Shown here piece by piece: positions 1 to 10,528 of a DNA stretch of 64,000 nt. A program made the translations under genes and the position numbers. The notes under the pieces were generated by a model that saw only the letters and a list, made by a program, of their open reading frames with translations, did not search any database and had not been told where the DNA came from. Source of the DNA: Ianthella basta (lineage: Eukaryota; Porifera; Demospongiae; Verongiida; Ianthellidae); contig OZ025872.1 of assembly GCA_964019415.1 (NCBI GenBank), positions 5,931,822 through 5,995,821 on the forward strand. Direction: 5' to 3'. How positions within the stretch are numbered: position 1 is the first letter of the stretch; each line of letters opens with the position of its first letter.

Positions 1-130
1 CATCATGCAGTCCTTCACAAAGTTGGCCTGGTGGTGTCATACGAAGCACAAACTTCACAGTCCTCTTTCCTTCATAGATCACCAAGTAAGAAGGATTGGC
101 ATCGGCTCGCCTTTTCATGTACAATAGAAA
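1..130 (-). CDS. Partial internal exon, unrecognised protein, running off the left edge
   Basis: On the minus strand this stretch is open in one frame and reads as plausible protein, including LLYMKRRADANPSYLVIYEG and then KRTVKFVLRMTPPGQLC. A good acceptor (cattcag) lies just upstream at 131-133 and is in phase 0 with the donor of the exon at 282-418. An alternative acceptor near 153 would add a few codons but is in the wrong phase. The exon continues beyond base 1. I do not recognise the family. Coding status rests on open frame, splice signals and matching phase only. Confidence 0.45.
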
Positions 131-281
131 CTGAATGCCACATTCCAGTCTATATATAATATTCTAATACTGTTGCATTAATATTGAACAATACATGTAC
201 AATACATGAATGTATTGCATGGGTTGTGCAGATCAGCGCAGTGAATGACCTGAGAAATATCCATGCACCTTGTATCCTCAC

Positions 282-418
282 CTGCTCAAAAAGAATGTTT
301 TCTCGAACAGCAGGAGTTTTTGGCAAGCCAATTGTCGAACGAAACTCAATGTAGTGCTGAGATTTGGAGCTGCTAACTTTATCCAGAAGTTGATTGACAA
401 CTCTTTGACTAGAAGACT
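282..418 (-). CDS. Internal exon of the same unrecognised minus-strand gene
   Basis: The minus strand reads SSSQRVVNQLLDKVSSSKSQ, then HYIEFRSTIGLPKTPAVREN and ILFEQ, and stops at a strong donor (GAGCAG followed by gtgagg, donor at 277-281). Acceptor candidates are the gtag ending at 419 or the ctag a few bases further in. The intron to the next exon (131-281) is about 150 bp and phase 0, which fits short metazoan introns. The function is unknown. The ATG-led open frame on the opposite strand here looks like a shadow. Confidence 0.45.
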
Positions 419-655
419 ACATGCGATAGATCAAAACAATAAGTCAGAGAAGTGATATCAAGTCCATGCAGCATTTTGAGCATGGTGCAACTATAGTCAT
501 CCCTTCTTAACCCACTGCTATACATGTTGAGTACACATAGCCTGCATGAGGTTTGCAGATCATGAATCAGTCACAAGCTGAATCAACGGGCCAATGTAAG
601 GGAGTATAGAGTCAGTCAAGCTGGACAGACTAGCGCAGTATAGGCTACACCTAGA

Positions 656-970
656 CTAATCTACTAGACAAACGTTATTTTGACCCCTGGCCTGCACGTC
701 ATTGCTGCGCAGCAGCTGACAAACAGAAGAAACTGACCTAATTATAAGCGTGGTCCAGGCCAGGAACTGCATTAATTCGCGCATGCACAGCCGCTTGCCA
801 CGGAGGGAGCGTACCCTCGGAGGCAGAATTAATCTCCCGAACCCAGACCCATCGCAGCCGTTCCGCCGCTCCAATGTGGCCGTATAATACAACTGCGGAG
901 CTGGGTCTATAGGTACATGCGAGACTAACAGACGTCGGGATACCCGAACGACGAACGACATATAACTCAA
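656..970 (-). other. CpG-richer open stretch, possible 5' end of the left-edge gene
   Basis: A 104-codon open frame on the minus strand covers a locally CpG-rich block (about 780-960) that stands out from the AT-rich flanks. It matches no family I know. Its composition and position upstream of the two left-edge exons would suit a promoter or first exon. I cannot show translation. Confidence 0.2.
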
Positions 971-3166
971 CTCTTTATCAAGCTGCTAGCAATACCATGC
1001 CTGGTTCTCAGCTGTCCTAGTACTAGTAAAGCGTTGAATGATCAGTACTAGTGAGTCATACAGTGTAGCTATTGACATGCTTTTGATCATAATAAGATTT
1101 GTTGTGAAGAATAAAGACTTCGCTATATATTCATTCCCTTACTAGCTATAGCTGCAACTATCATGATGAATTGTAACTTACTCTTATATCCTGCATTGCA
1201 GTGAAGTGCGGCTAGTTGGAATCGATGTCCGATCAGTACATAGGCTGAAGGAGGCAATATCATGCAGCTCCAGGCAACAAAAGTCCGCGTATAACTGTAC
1301 ACGTGAAGTTCTCTGTCAGCAGACGTTGACTGCCTTATATGCTTGACTTTCCCTCCAAAATGCGGGCTTGCCCAGGCAGCTTACATTATTCATTGCAATT
1401 ATGGTCTACCACACACACGGCTACTGCTGTGTCAGCAAGAGCTTCTCATTCCAAGAATAAGCCATATCCACATTCTGCTGTGTCATTACTGTACATGTCC
1501 AATCCTTCATACTGCATATGACATGGCAAATATACTTGCAAGCTGCTAGCAAACCGAACAGCACACGTGTAACTACAGCTACACATGCATACCCGCACAT
1601 GCACTTGCATGGGTGCCCCAATCCCAGCTGGAACATAAATTATATCTACAGTGGCATGGTTTGGTATTTCTTCCATAAAGCAGGCTAGGCTTGCCTGGGC
1701 TAGTACATACATAACTTCTCCCTTTAAAGTGTGAAGAGTATAGCTAGTTCATTAATATCTGGGTATGTTTTGGTGACGCTTGATCCCACCTCGGTGTACT
1801 GCAACAATATTAAGGAAACATTGAAGGAAAACAGACTATGGGCAACATCCCAGTTGGCTGATCTCAAGCTGGCATGATTGACTCAACCACACACACTTAA
1901 ATAGGTCACAGTGTGCGTATGATGCACTTCAGAGAGCTTTGTATAGTGACTGGCCTTGGAAAGCAAGGCAAAATGGCTGTAGACAGAATGAACTGCATGT
2001 GGGAGGCTCAATCCAGCTGGCCCTCCATCTGAACCGTGTGTGTAAAGCATAGTTGTGATGTGTGTGATCAGACAGGGTAGTGGCATGACAAGATGGCCGA
2101 CACAGCAAGGTCATGACTATGACCTTGCTATAATTATTCAATATTTGTAAGTTATCAGCAGCAATCCAAATGGCTTCCACTAATTTGAGGAAACAAGGTC
2201 ACGCAGATGTATAATTAGAAATTTTGTATGCACTAGAAATACATAAAATAATTTTCATTTGTGACATTGATGTTAGAACCTAGTGTTTATGCGTGGCCAT
2301 GCAAGTTGACTGCATTCAGCAATTGCAAGAGTATTATACTGAATCATACAACATAAATATACTAACATTTTGACAATGCTACACCATAAGTTATAGATGC
2401 ATGGATTACATTTATAAGTTAAATTGGATGTTTGAAGATGATCAATAGTATAATAAATCATTATAAGCAGAGCATTGCATACACAGACAGCAAATGACAA
2501 AACCAAGTGTGTAAACGAGATACCAGAAATCACACGCATGCCACACAGCTATGTAAACTGATTAAATCATACATGTGTGTGTCTATAGAAGAGTGCATCT
2601 CATGAGCTGTCAGCCAGGTCCAGATATGGTCTCGAAAAGTACTGTCTAACATATGCAGACATACTACATGGACCTATAACACTTCAGAGAACTTACCTTT
2701 ATTGCGAACTTCCTCATGCCATTAACAGCATGCAAGTGTTGTGTCATCAATACATGCACCAGGCTAACTAAACATTCCGAAACAGCAAATTACCATGCTA
2801 TTGAAAGGAAACCATAAATAGCAACCAAAGCACTGCATACACTAACTACATGTGAGAAATCACATAATGCACATGTGCATAATGGAATACAGTAACTTCA
2901 CAATATTACGGATAAATCTAATAGAACCACAATCATTAACACCATCAAGAGTATACAATATGCACTGAATACTAGAAACTAGTGCAAATGCTAATGTAAA
3001 TCAGGGAGTAAGAAGACAAAGTACTTAGGAATTACGCTAAAAACACAGTAAGATAAATTAGCTATAACAAGAAAGACTTATAGGAATGCAGAAATACAAC
3101 ACAACTGCAATCAAGAGTGCTGTAATCAAAAAGAATACTGTTTCTAAGATACAGTTGCGCTTAGTT
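971..3166. other. Non-coding stretch, nothing recognised
   Basis: This is AT-rich sequence with only short scattered open frames, none with family resemblance or convincing splice signals. The last about 200 bp should be the 3' untranslated and downstream region of the oxygenase gene ending at 3167. Confidence 0.5.
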
Positions 3167-5101
3167 TTACAGTTCATTTCCAGCACTGACACGGCAAGGC
3201 CGTTTCGATGAAGGCTCTGTGCTGTTTGCTTCATGTAAAGCCCTCAGTCGCGACAGCACAAGTAAGCCCTTTTTCTGTTCCTGCTTCATATTTTCCAACC
3301 TCTTTCTGGTTTTCGTCACAACTAGGGTTTTCGGATTTCCAGATTCTGTTGAGTGTATGCAGTCAAATTTGTCAGATTTTATCTGCCGTTCCAAGTGTTT
3401 GCGCCGTTTCTCGTTAACTTTGAATCTGGCCATTGTCTGTGAAGGGTGCTTGAAAACCTTCTGTAGTTCAGTGCAGTCAGTGCATCTGCATGACAGGGTG
3501 ACAACCTGGGACCAATTAGAGGGCTCCTTAACAGCTGCCTTGGTGGACGCCTCCAATGGTTCAATGCAGACTCTTGCAAAATTGAGCAAAATGTCGCTCT
3601 TCTTCCCTAGCCACTGATGGAATTCCTCAGCTGCAGGGAGTAGCACAGTATCAAGGGGGTAGCGATTGGGAAGGGAGGCGAAACTTTGCAGAACTCTTTC
3701 CAACTGGATCATGTAGTCCACCAGGAAGAGTGTCTTCAGGAGGTTGCGCACGAAATCCTGACTCCTGTATCTTGGCTGATAATAAATCTGATAGTGCAAT
3801 GGGCTTGATGGGGGGAGGTCTTTCTCCTCAACTAGCACCCTGCAGACTGGCAGAGCAAGTTCCTGGCCCATTGTTTTCAATTCAGGATTTAGGGAGGGCT
3901 GCGAAGTGACAAGCCTGTAAAGAAGCTGCACACAACTCTCCACATTACTTGTTGCACCTGCCTCCATTAGCCCTTTCAGGCATGGCTGTAGGCTCGTCCA
4001 GCCATAGGTAGAGCAGGACAAAACCACAGCATCCAGAAACTGTGAATTGCTCAGGTGAAGTGATGTTGGAACTGTGGGTGGATTGGTAGAGGATGAGGTG
4101 GGCCCAAGCAGATAAAAAACTAGGGAGCACTCTCCAAGTGCAATAGCAGAAGTTAGCAAGGTTACAGTAGTCTCTGCATTTGGCATCTTCAAAAGGGCAG
4201 TAGAAATCAGCTTTCGACATGCTTCAGAGTATTTATGCCATTTCGCAGTATCACGCTGAAGAGGGTGGTACTTTTCAATAGACTTATTCAACTGCTTTGC
4301 CACTGTGTCCAATCCAAGGACATCCATCCTGTACTGCTTGGGCCAAAGGACAAAGGCTGCCTGGCTGTACCACTTTTCCATTGTTGCCCCTTCATTGCCG
4401 GTCGCTTCTTCCACCTCCTCATCGTCAGGATCACACTCCAGAAGCTTGTCCAGGGCACCTTCTGGCTTGATCATCTCATTGTCAAGCTTTATGCTCTCCG
4501 CCTTCTTGCCACTGGGGGACACCAAGCACTCTGCCTTGAATTCCTCCTCAATCATAAAATCTGCTTGGTAACCAGTATACTCTGAGCCACAAGCCGCCCA
4601 ATGCTGGTTGATATGGAGCATGCAGAGGTAAATATCAAACTTAACTTCTCCCAAGGCATTCATAAGAAGGTCTGCCTTCGCACGATCCAGGTTCTTGAGA
4701 TGTGAGAATGACAGGCTTAGTTCACAGTATCTGTGATCTAGAGGAAGGGCTATCACACACTCGGTTGCAGAGGCGTGTGCTGCCCATTCCTTTATGGCAT
4801 CAACTGTCCGTCTGACCAATACAGTGTTATCAACAGGAGCAGGGCAATGTCCTGACCCAACATGAATCAAGTTGTAGATAAGGCACACACGGTAACCCTT
4901 GGTTACCGCACATACTTCATGCTGGCAGTCGGCGTACAGCGCTGCATAGTGGAAGCCAGTGCATCCTTTCAGGCCGCTAAAGTTGAATGTATGCTCCTTA
5001 TCAGCGTGCTTCACTCGCAGCTGTCCACCCTCGTACTGAGACGGCAGCTGGATGATAAGTGTACCAAACATGCCATCTGCTTTCTCAGTGTCGCGGTGCG
5101 G
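3167..5101 (-). CDS. 2-oxoglutarate/Fe(II)-dependent dioxygenase-like protein, exon 2 (catalytic part and C-terminus)
   Basis: This is the second and last exon of a gene whose first exon is 10043-10528; together they encode about 806 residues. The acceptor (gtatag, 5102-5104) joins in phase 0, so exon 1 ending GGFFK runs into PHRDTEKADG here. This gives the iron-binding HxD (H164, D166), the distal histidine in DCQHEV (H223) and a 2OG-binding arginine in GYR (R233), the expected order for a double-stranded beta-helix oxygenase. About 500 further residues lack catalytic motifs and end in a basic, Lys/Arg/Glu-rich tail (TRKRLENMKQEQKK). The substrate is unknown. Long proteins of this architecture are known from animals and fungi as uncharacterised 2OG oxygenases. 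Paralogous pieces lie at 15191-19718, 44513-44985 and 63413-63891. Confidence 0.85.
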   Translation of the reverse strand, partial: PHRDTEKADGMFGTLIIQLPSQYEGGQLRVKHADKEHTFNFSGLKGCTGFHYAALYADCQHEVCAVTKGYRVCLIYNLIHVGSGHCPAPVDNTVLVRRTVDAIKEWAAHASATECVIALPLDHRYCELSLSFSHLKNLDRAKADLLMNALGEVKFDIYLCMLHINQHWAACGSEYTGYQADFMIEEEFKAECLVSPSGKKAESIKLDNEMIKPEGALDKLLECDPDDEEVEEATGNEGATMEKWYSQAAFVLWPKQYRMDVLGLDTVAKQLNKSIEKYHPLQRDTAKWHKYSEACRKLISTALLKMPNAETTVTLLTSAIALGECSLVFYLLGPTSSSTNPPTVPTSLHLSNSQFLDAVVLSCSTYGWTSLQPCLKGLMEAGATSNVESCVQLLYRLVTSQPSLNPELKTMGQELALPVCRVLVEEKDLPPSSPLHYQIYYQPRYRSQDFVRNLLKTLFLVDYMIQLERVLQSFASLPNRYPLDTVLLPAAEEFHQWLGKKSDILLNFARVCIEPLEASTKAAVKEPSNWSQVVTLSCRCTDCTELQKVFKHPSQTMARFKVNEKRRKHLERQIKSDKFDCIHSTESGNPKTLVVTKTRKRLENMKQEQKKGLLVLSRLRALHEANSTEPSSKRPCRVSAGNEL

Positions 5102-5388
5102 CTATACAGGAAACAGAATAAAGAGCACTAATCACACTATAACGAAAGAAAGGATCACTTTAGGTGCACAGATGTGCACCATGTCTAAAATATGCGAGGA
5201 AAATCAGTCTTAACCCAATAGCGCTGTTTGGCCAAAAAACAGTCAGTATTATGCAGGCTCTAAATGCCAAGGACTGGTTTCTGGACACTTCCGGTAGGGC
5301 CTAAAATCGAGCCTCTTCTGAAGCAGAGAAGCAAAGTGCCATCTTTTTAACATTACCACTGCAACGTATAGTGTCTTGTTAGTGTATG

Positions 5389-5462
5389 TTGCCTAAAACA
5401 AGGCATTTGTAAATAGCAAAGTATGCTGCCCAAAACAAGGCATTTGCAAATAGTGAAGTATG
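5389..5462. repeat. Two-copy tandem repeat, about 37-bp unit
   Basis: Two adjacent units share the core aaaacaaggcattt followed by caaatag or taaatag, differing at a few positions. It is intronic with no evident function. Confidence 0.6.
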
Positions 5463-7079
5463 TGATAATTACGTGGTAATCGATGCCATTTTACCCTTTT
5501 TATTCGAAAGAGCGTGAGGTTTAGCTGCGTGCTTGTTTAGGAGAAGTTGCAATAGTCCAACATCTTGCAGAGAGGCTTCCTTGCAAATTCCAATTACCAG
5601 CACCATCATTGAGTTGCAGGAAGCTTCAAAATGTACGTAAATGCCTCCGCCTCCATGCATGTCTTTACTTTTACATCATTTCTCTGTATTGTTCTGTACT
5701 GCGTTCCCTTTTCTTTCCCTTTTTCTTTACTGGGCGCCTGGGAGGATAGCCTATAGCTAAAGGCTCCCCAGTCTAAGTAATGATCCCCTAACCCTGTAAA
5801 TCAACTATGCAAGATCACTATGTGTCTGTGACATTTCAATGTTAGCACTACTGGTTGAGCGCACAATTGAAACTTTGGTGATAAAGAGTTAATGGCAAAA
5901 CTGAAGATTTTGTAATTTTGCAGTTTGTATAGTGCCTCTGCAAATTGCAACTTTTGGTCAATTAATGATTAACATGGAAGTGTAATTTAGTACTAAACAG
6001 ATTCACAATCATAGAAAACGTTGTCAGCCTGCATTGACAAGAGTTCTGACTACTTGTGGCAACTACTATAGTGGTCCTATAAATGGCACTTGCTGGTTTT
6101 CTAGACATTAATATTTTGCTCAGGGCACTTGGTCTAAAATGGTGCAGCCAAGGTTGACGAAGGAAGGAAGTGGATGAAGCAGACCTCTTGCACAACACTG
6201 TCTGGAACATTCAGCAAGTGTAACACAAGCATCACTTTGTTGACGGCTTAATTCTCACTACAGTAGATGATTTCCACAGTTATAGCCATGTACGCCTCAA
6301 ATTCTAATTTTCCCAAGAGAAGCTATGTTATGAAATATAAAATGTTTGCATTCCATTTCATTATTATACTGGAACTCCACTTAGTCATAATAGACTGCTT
6401 TCCAGGGAGCCCAGTAAAAGAAAAGAAACATACACTAAATTATTGGGGGGCAAGTAAATATGCAAATCAGTAGGTAGCTCGACTCAATGTGTGTTTGAAG
6501 CCTTTTTGTGCCACGGGGGGGGGGGGGGGGAGTTTTAGCATAGTATTCTGGGCACACCGGGGGACTGCAACATATTTGGGCATGGGACTGCGAGGTGTCT
6601 ACACACGATACCTCTCACATCCGTTTTCCCTGTGGGGTGTATATGGCAGCTGAATGTCATTTATACCAGTATACATTTGTTATACAAGCATTGCCGTTGC
6701 GCTATCAGACATGATATTATACACAAGACACACACTGTATTGTACAGGGCAAAAGGCCAAACTGCACAACAGGTACAGCTTCGGCTAGCTAAGGCCAGGC
6801 AAGGCCAGAGAGTGCGGCCGACAGGTAGATACAGCTTCGACTGGCTACACAAAGACTATAAGTGGGGCAGGCACGAAGTGGTCTGTCGTTTGATGGTTCT
6901 CTTGCTCAGTGTTGCTGAAGTTGCATCGGTCCAGTAGAGCTTCGCATACTTACACTTCCGCTGGACAGTGCGCCTGTCAGGATCGTGATTGAGGGTACAC
7001 TGGATCACTTGGCTCTACAAGGACTGCACGGGCCAGGTTAGAAGTGTACTGCAGCTTTGCTACCATTCAGTTACCTTCT

Positions 7080-7435
7080 CTTACTCAGATCCAAAGAAGA
7101 CGAACAGGACAACTTCAAGCACATCACGTAGAGATCAAATGGAAAAAGAGATAGAGAACTACCTCGGTGCACCAGATCTAGATGCAGAAGACAGCCCTCT
7201 TCTATGGTGGAAGGCATAAGCTCTTCGTTACCCCATATTGGCCAAACCAGTGAAAAAGTACTTGGCAATATGCACCACAAGCTCAGCTTCAGGGTGAGTT
7301 TTCAGTGCTTCTGGAATGATTGTGATACCGCTAAGAAGCTCACTCAAGTTAGACAAAGTCAATAAACTAGTGTTCCTATCACAGAACCTGTAGAACATTA
7401 CTGATGCTGCTGTTTTGTAGCATTGCATCCATTGT
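7080..7435 (+). pseudogene. hAT transposase C-terminal dimerisation region, decayed
   Basis: The plus strand reads EKEIENYLGAPDLDAEDSPL then LWWKA, ALRYPILAKPVKKYLAICTT, SSASG, VFSASGMIVIPLRSSLKLDK and VNKLVFLSQNL. This is the hAT C-terminal dimerisation domain: acidic run, WW, YP..LA..K.YL, TSS.S.R.FS and K...VN.L.FL. A possible acceptor (ttactcag) precedes the block. The frame is kept but interrupted by TAA after WWKA, TGA where the conserved Arg of the ERVFS-type motif is expected (a CGA-to-TGA type change) and TAG after SQNL. No terminal repeats or DDE core were found nearby, so this is an old fragment. Confidence 0.75.
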
Positions 7436-8032
7436 GCTTTCTAGCTGCTTATTTATACCCTTAAAATTACAAGTGAAAACTTAGATCTATTCTACAGAGC
7501 GCATAATCTTCCTCGATAGCCCAAGTGTTTGAGAACATCGAACATCACTGTCAGCGGCTTATGTGACTGCTAGATGCAGTGTGTGGCGAAAACGTACTTG
7601 GCATTATGCACTCCTGGTTCTTCATAAATATGGATGAAGTCAGTAAATGTAGTGAATTACCCAAAATAGTTGATTTTTAGTAATACCAAAGTATTAGAGC
7701 GAATAATTAGTCGATATGAATAAAACTCAATACCGCCCACCTTTAACTATCAGCACCAAACAGGGACTCCCATGAGGACATAACCATGAAAACTGACACC
7801 ACAAATGTGAGTTTTGGCATCATGCATGAAAAATAGTTTAGCAAAGAAATTAGAGGTTGCAAGATTATGCTTGCTGCATGCCCTTCACTGTGCAGCATAA
7901 ATCAGCATTTGAGTGAATTACTGTTAGTTCTTCGAGTCGTTCTGCATAGTGGCAAGAAATCACAAAGCTACTGAAGCTACTACATTACACCCATTACAAT
8001 TTGTCCAATGCAGCAGCAAATATCAAACAAAT

Positions 8033-8040
8033 AAAATATC
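8033..8040. repeat. Target-site duplication, left copy (aaaatatc)
   Basis: It is identical to 9887-9894, immediately outside the Merlin terminal inverted repeats. Eight bases is the expected Merlin duplication length. Confidence 0.85.
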
Positions 8041-8144
8041 GGATCAGGTGCATTACCCGGACCAGCGCCGTACGTGCCAATTACGCAATCGCATGACGTC
8101 ACATGCACGCGTGTCGAGTAATGACGTCATTTACATCACGTGAC
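8041..8144 (+). repeat. Merlin left terminal inverted repeat
   Basis: This 104-bp sequence is the exact reverse complement of 9783-9886. It begins ggatcaggtgcattacccgg. Confidence 0.92.
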
Positions 8145-8268
8145 TCAATAATATAATCCATAATATTATGCTAATCGTATGTAGAATGCATTAAACATAC
8201 AAAAACTACTGAAAATAACTCAATTAATGAATAGAATTATCGATTTGGCGGGTAAGGTTCGCGCAGAC

Positions 8269-9344
8269 ATGTCGATTCTTGCTCTTGGGCCTGTTCTGTT
8301 TGGAGACCAGGATACCATCATCTCCTACATGAAAGGTAAGTACTGTAAAAAAGCCACAAATACAATTGGCTACAAAATCACTGATAATAAATCACACCAC
8401 ACATAGGGAAGAAACTCCTTGCTACTACTAAGCAGTGTCCAAACTGCAGCACTCCAACCAACCCTCAGCCAATGAGCTGGGAAGTACGCAGGGATGTTGC
8501 GGATGGGTATCGCTGGCGATGCCCAGTTGCTGCCTGCAGGAAAAGTGTTGGCATCCGTGACACAACATTCTCCAACAATCAGCCTCCAAAAGTGGTTGAT
8601 TCTCATCTACTGGTGGGTGAGGGAATACTCGGTAACAGATGCCATGGAAGAGGCAGAAATCTCCAGGCACACAGCCATTGATGTATATCAATGGCTGCGG
8701 GAGATCTGCTCTACGAAATTAACATCAATGAACATTCAACTGGGAGGACCTGGCCACACTGTGCAGATAGATGAGAGCCTTTTTCGGCATAAGCCAAAGG
8801 TAAAGAAATAAGCAAGGATCATTTCTCTCTCTTTCTACTCAGAGTGTCTATCTGTTTCATACAAAAATTGTTCTTCAATCCCATGCAATAGAACCACAGA
8901 GGCCGTGCAACAAGCCAGGAAATTTGGGTGTTTGGGCTTGTCGATTGTAGTCAGAGGCCAGCTCTGGGCTATATGCAAATAGTTCAGAACAGAACAGCAG
9001 CCACTCTCCTCCCACTCATCCAAGCACATGTACTTCCTGGCACAACAGTATATTCTGATGAGTGGAGTGCTTATCGTCGAGTACAGAGTCTGCCAAATGT
9101 GCAGAGCTATCAAACGGTAAACCACTCACTACATTTTGTTGACCCGACTACTGGCGTCCACACCCAGAACGTGGAATCTTATTGGGCCCGGGTCAAGCTT
9201 AGGTTTAAACGAATGAAGGGTGTGGACGCCAGACAGCTACCCTCATACCTTGATGAATTTATGTGGCGGGAACGGTATGGCACAACGGCACAACAGGCAC
9301 TTGACAAGATTCTTGAGCATATTGCTGACATTTACCCGGTTTAA
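8269..9344 (+). pseudogene. Merlin transposase (ISXO2-like DDE), three exons, one frameshift
   Basis: Exon 1 is 8269-8335 (MSILALGPVLFGDQD..., donor gtaagt), exon 2 is 8407-8799 and exon 3 is 8892-9344, about 300 residues in all. Exon 2 opens with a zinc ribbon (CPNC, then CPVAAC) and ends HTVQIDESLFRHKPK, which contains the first catalytic Asp. Exon 3 continues NHRGRATSQEIWVFGLVD, then VYSDEWSAY (second Asp) and TQNVESYW (catalytic Glu), so the DDE triad is present. Between about 8562 and 8590 the frame changes by one, separating the zinc-ribbon frame (IRDTTFSNN) from the frame of LQKWLILIYWWVREYSV. This copy is therefore probably inactive unless the shift is a sequencing error. The exon 2 to exon 3 junction is in phase. 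Confidence 0.85.
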
Positions 9345-9573
9345 GCTGAGTTTGTAAATTTGCTACTGTTTCCTGGACTTAGCTAGTAACCTCTCATGAT
9401 TACAATCAATGTCAACAAACTCACTTTCTGATCTTGTATTCCTTAGCTACCACTCTTTACACCTTTTTGTTTTCATTTCATTGGGTTTTTCGCAGCAATA
9501 TGTCACGGTTTCAGCTATGACTACAGCTAACAAGAACAGTTACATCAGCGAGTGCGTGTGTGACTCATCTCTT

Positions 9574-9667
9574 GATCCCAGGTCCGCCGAATTCCTTGCT
9601 GTATCTAACAATTGCCAACTGATCCCAGGTCCACCGAATTTCTTGCTGTATCTAACAATTGCCAACA
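9574..9667. repeat. 47-bp tandem duplication inside the Merlin 3' region
   Basis: Units 9574-9620 and 9621-9667 both start gatcccaggtcc and differ at only a few positions. They lie between the transposase stop and the right inverted repeat. Confidence 0.8.
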
Positions 9668-9782
9668 GGAGTGGATGGCACACGAATTCCACGGCAAGTT
9701 CTTCCAGTGACGTCATTAACTGTTGCCTTCACATCTTCTCGCTTTCCCTTGACGACTGGTTCTTTCTCCTTGTCTGGTGGGT

Positions 9783-9886
9783 GTCACGTGATGTAAATGA
9801 CGTCATTACTCGACACGCGTGCATGTGACGTCATGCGATTGCGTAATTGGCACGTACGGCGCTGGTCCGGGTAATGCACCTGATCC
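9783..9886 (-). repeat. Merlin right terminal inverted repeat
   Basis: Exact reverse complement of 8041-8144, followed by the second aaaatatc target copy. Confidence 0.92.
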
Positions 9887-10042
9887 AAAATATCATACAC
9901 ACAATCCTAATGAATACCCCATTCTCATACAGGTCCCTGGCACAGTCACGAAATACAGCTCACTGCAACTGAGCATAGCCAATTTTAACTACAATAGCTA
10001 TAACATTATAATATAAACAGCAACATATAGAAGCCAACGCAC

Positions 10043-10528
10043 CTTAAAGAAGCCCCCTTCCTCATACAATAACAGTTTGTACAGCTTGCAAGCGATTCTG
10101 GCAGTGGAGGCACATCCCAGTTCCTTCTTTACCTGCAACACCAGGTCGTCGAGGCGCTCCTCCCACTCAGGGTTCAGGATAGTCACCTTCGAAGGATTCA
10201 GCTGCCAGGTCTTCCTCACGGATGTATCTACGATCGTCTGTTCCCCGCGGCCATAGGGGGCCTGACAGCACTGCTCTATGACAGCTCTAGCCTGCAGTCC
10301 AGAAAGCGGTAGTCCAAGTAAATCATCCAATCCAGCAATGCGCAAGGCTGGAAGGGGCAGGGAAATGGAACCTCCGCACGCGAAATCGCCGGGGTTTTCC
10401 ACAGACTGAAGGCATTCCACGAGATCATTAATGTACGGCTGGGCTGTAGTTAGGGCTTCATCCGTGCTGGTATAGAAGCGGGCAGCCTGCATGCCTCGAC
10501 TTTCCTGAACTGCGCACGCGCAGAACAA
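10043..10528 (-). CDS. 2-oxoglutarate/Fe(II)-dependent dioxygenase-like protein, exon 1
   Basis: This is the N-terminal 162 residues of the protein completed by 3167-5101. It contains NPGDFACGGSISLPLPAL, then QAPYGRGEQTIVDTSVRKTW and LYKLLLYEEGGFFK, the typical lead-in to the HxD motif in this family. The phase-0 donor is AAG followed by gtgcgt (10037-10042). The start could be the first ATG at 10528 (MFCACAVQES) or an internal Met 12 codons later (MQAARFYTS); the sequence does not decide. A homologous exon is at 19274-19718. The gene looks intact apart from its transposon-filled intron. Confidence 0.82.

Larger units (their letters stand above)
8041..9886 (+). mobile_element. Merlin-superfamily DNA transposon, full length
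   Basis: The ends at 8041-8144 and 9783-9886 are 104-bp terminal inverted repeats that read identical over their whole length. They are flanked by the 8-bp direct repeat aaaatatc (8033-8040 and 9887-9894), the target-site length typical of Merlin. The interior encodes an IS1016/ISXO2-type DDE transposase in three exons. Perfect repeats and an intact target duplication indicate a recent insertion. Each repeat carries two TGACGTCA palindromes. It sits in the intron of the minus-strand oxygenase gene. Confidence 0.93.
5102..10042 (-). other. Large intron of the 2OG oxygenase gene, hosting transposons
   Basis: This 4.9-kb intron is bounded by gtgcgt at the exon 1 end and gtatag at the exon 2 end. 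It contains a hAT transposase remnant (7080-7435) and a complete-length Merlin element (8041-9886), both on the plus strand and so antisense to the host gene. It also has a 16-base poly(G) at 6515-6530 and a short tandem repeat at 5389-5462. The stretches 5470-6510 and 7440-8030 hold nothing I recognise. Confidence 0.7.

Noticed and set aside
4235-4585. Plus-strand frames over the oxygenase exon
   Set aside because: Shadows of the minus-strand coding sequence, which has recognisable catalytic motifs and splice sites.
6632-6937. 101-codon plus-strand frame in the oxygenase intron
   Set aside because: No family resemblance, low-complexity RLAKARQGQR-type stretch, and no splice or start support.
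8835-9125. Minus-strand 96-codon frame over the Merlin transposase
   Set aside because: Shadow of exon 3, whose plus-strand frame carries the DDE residues.
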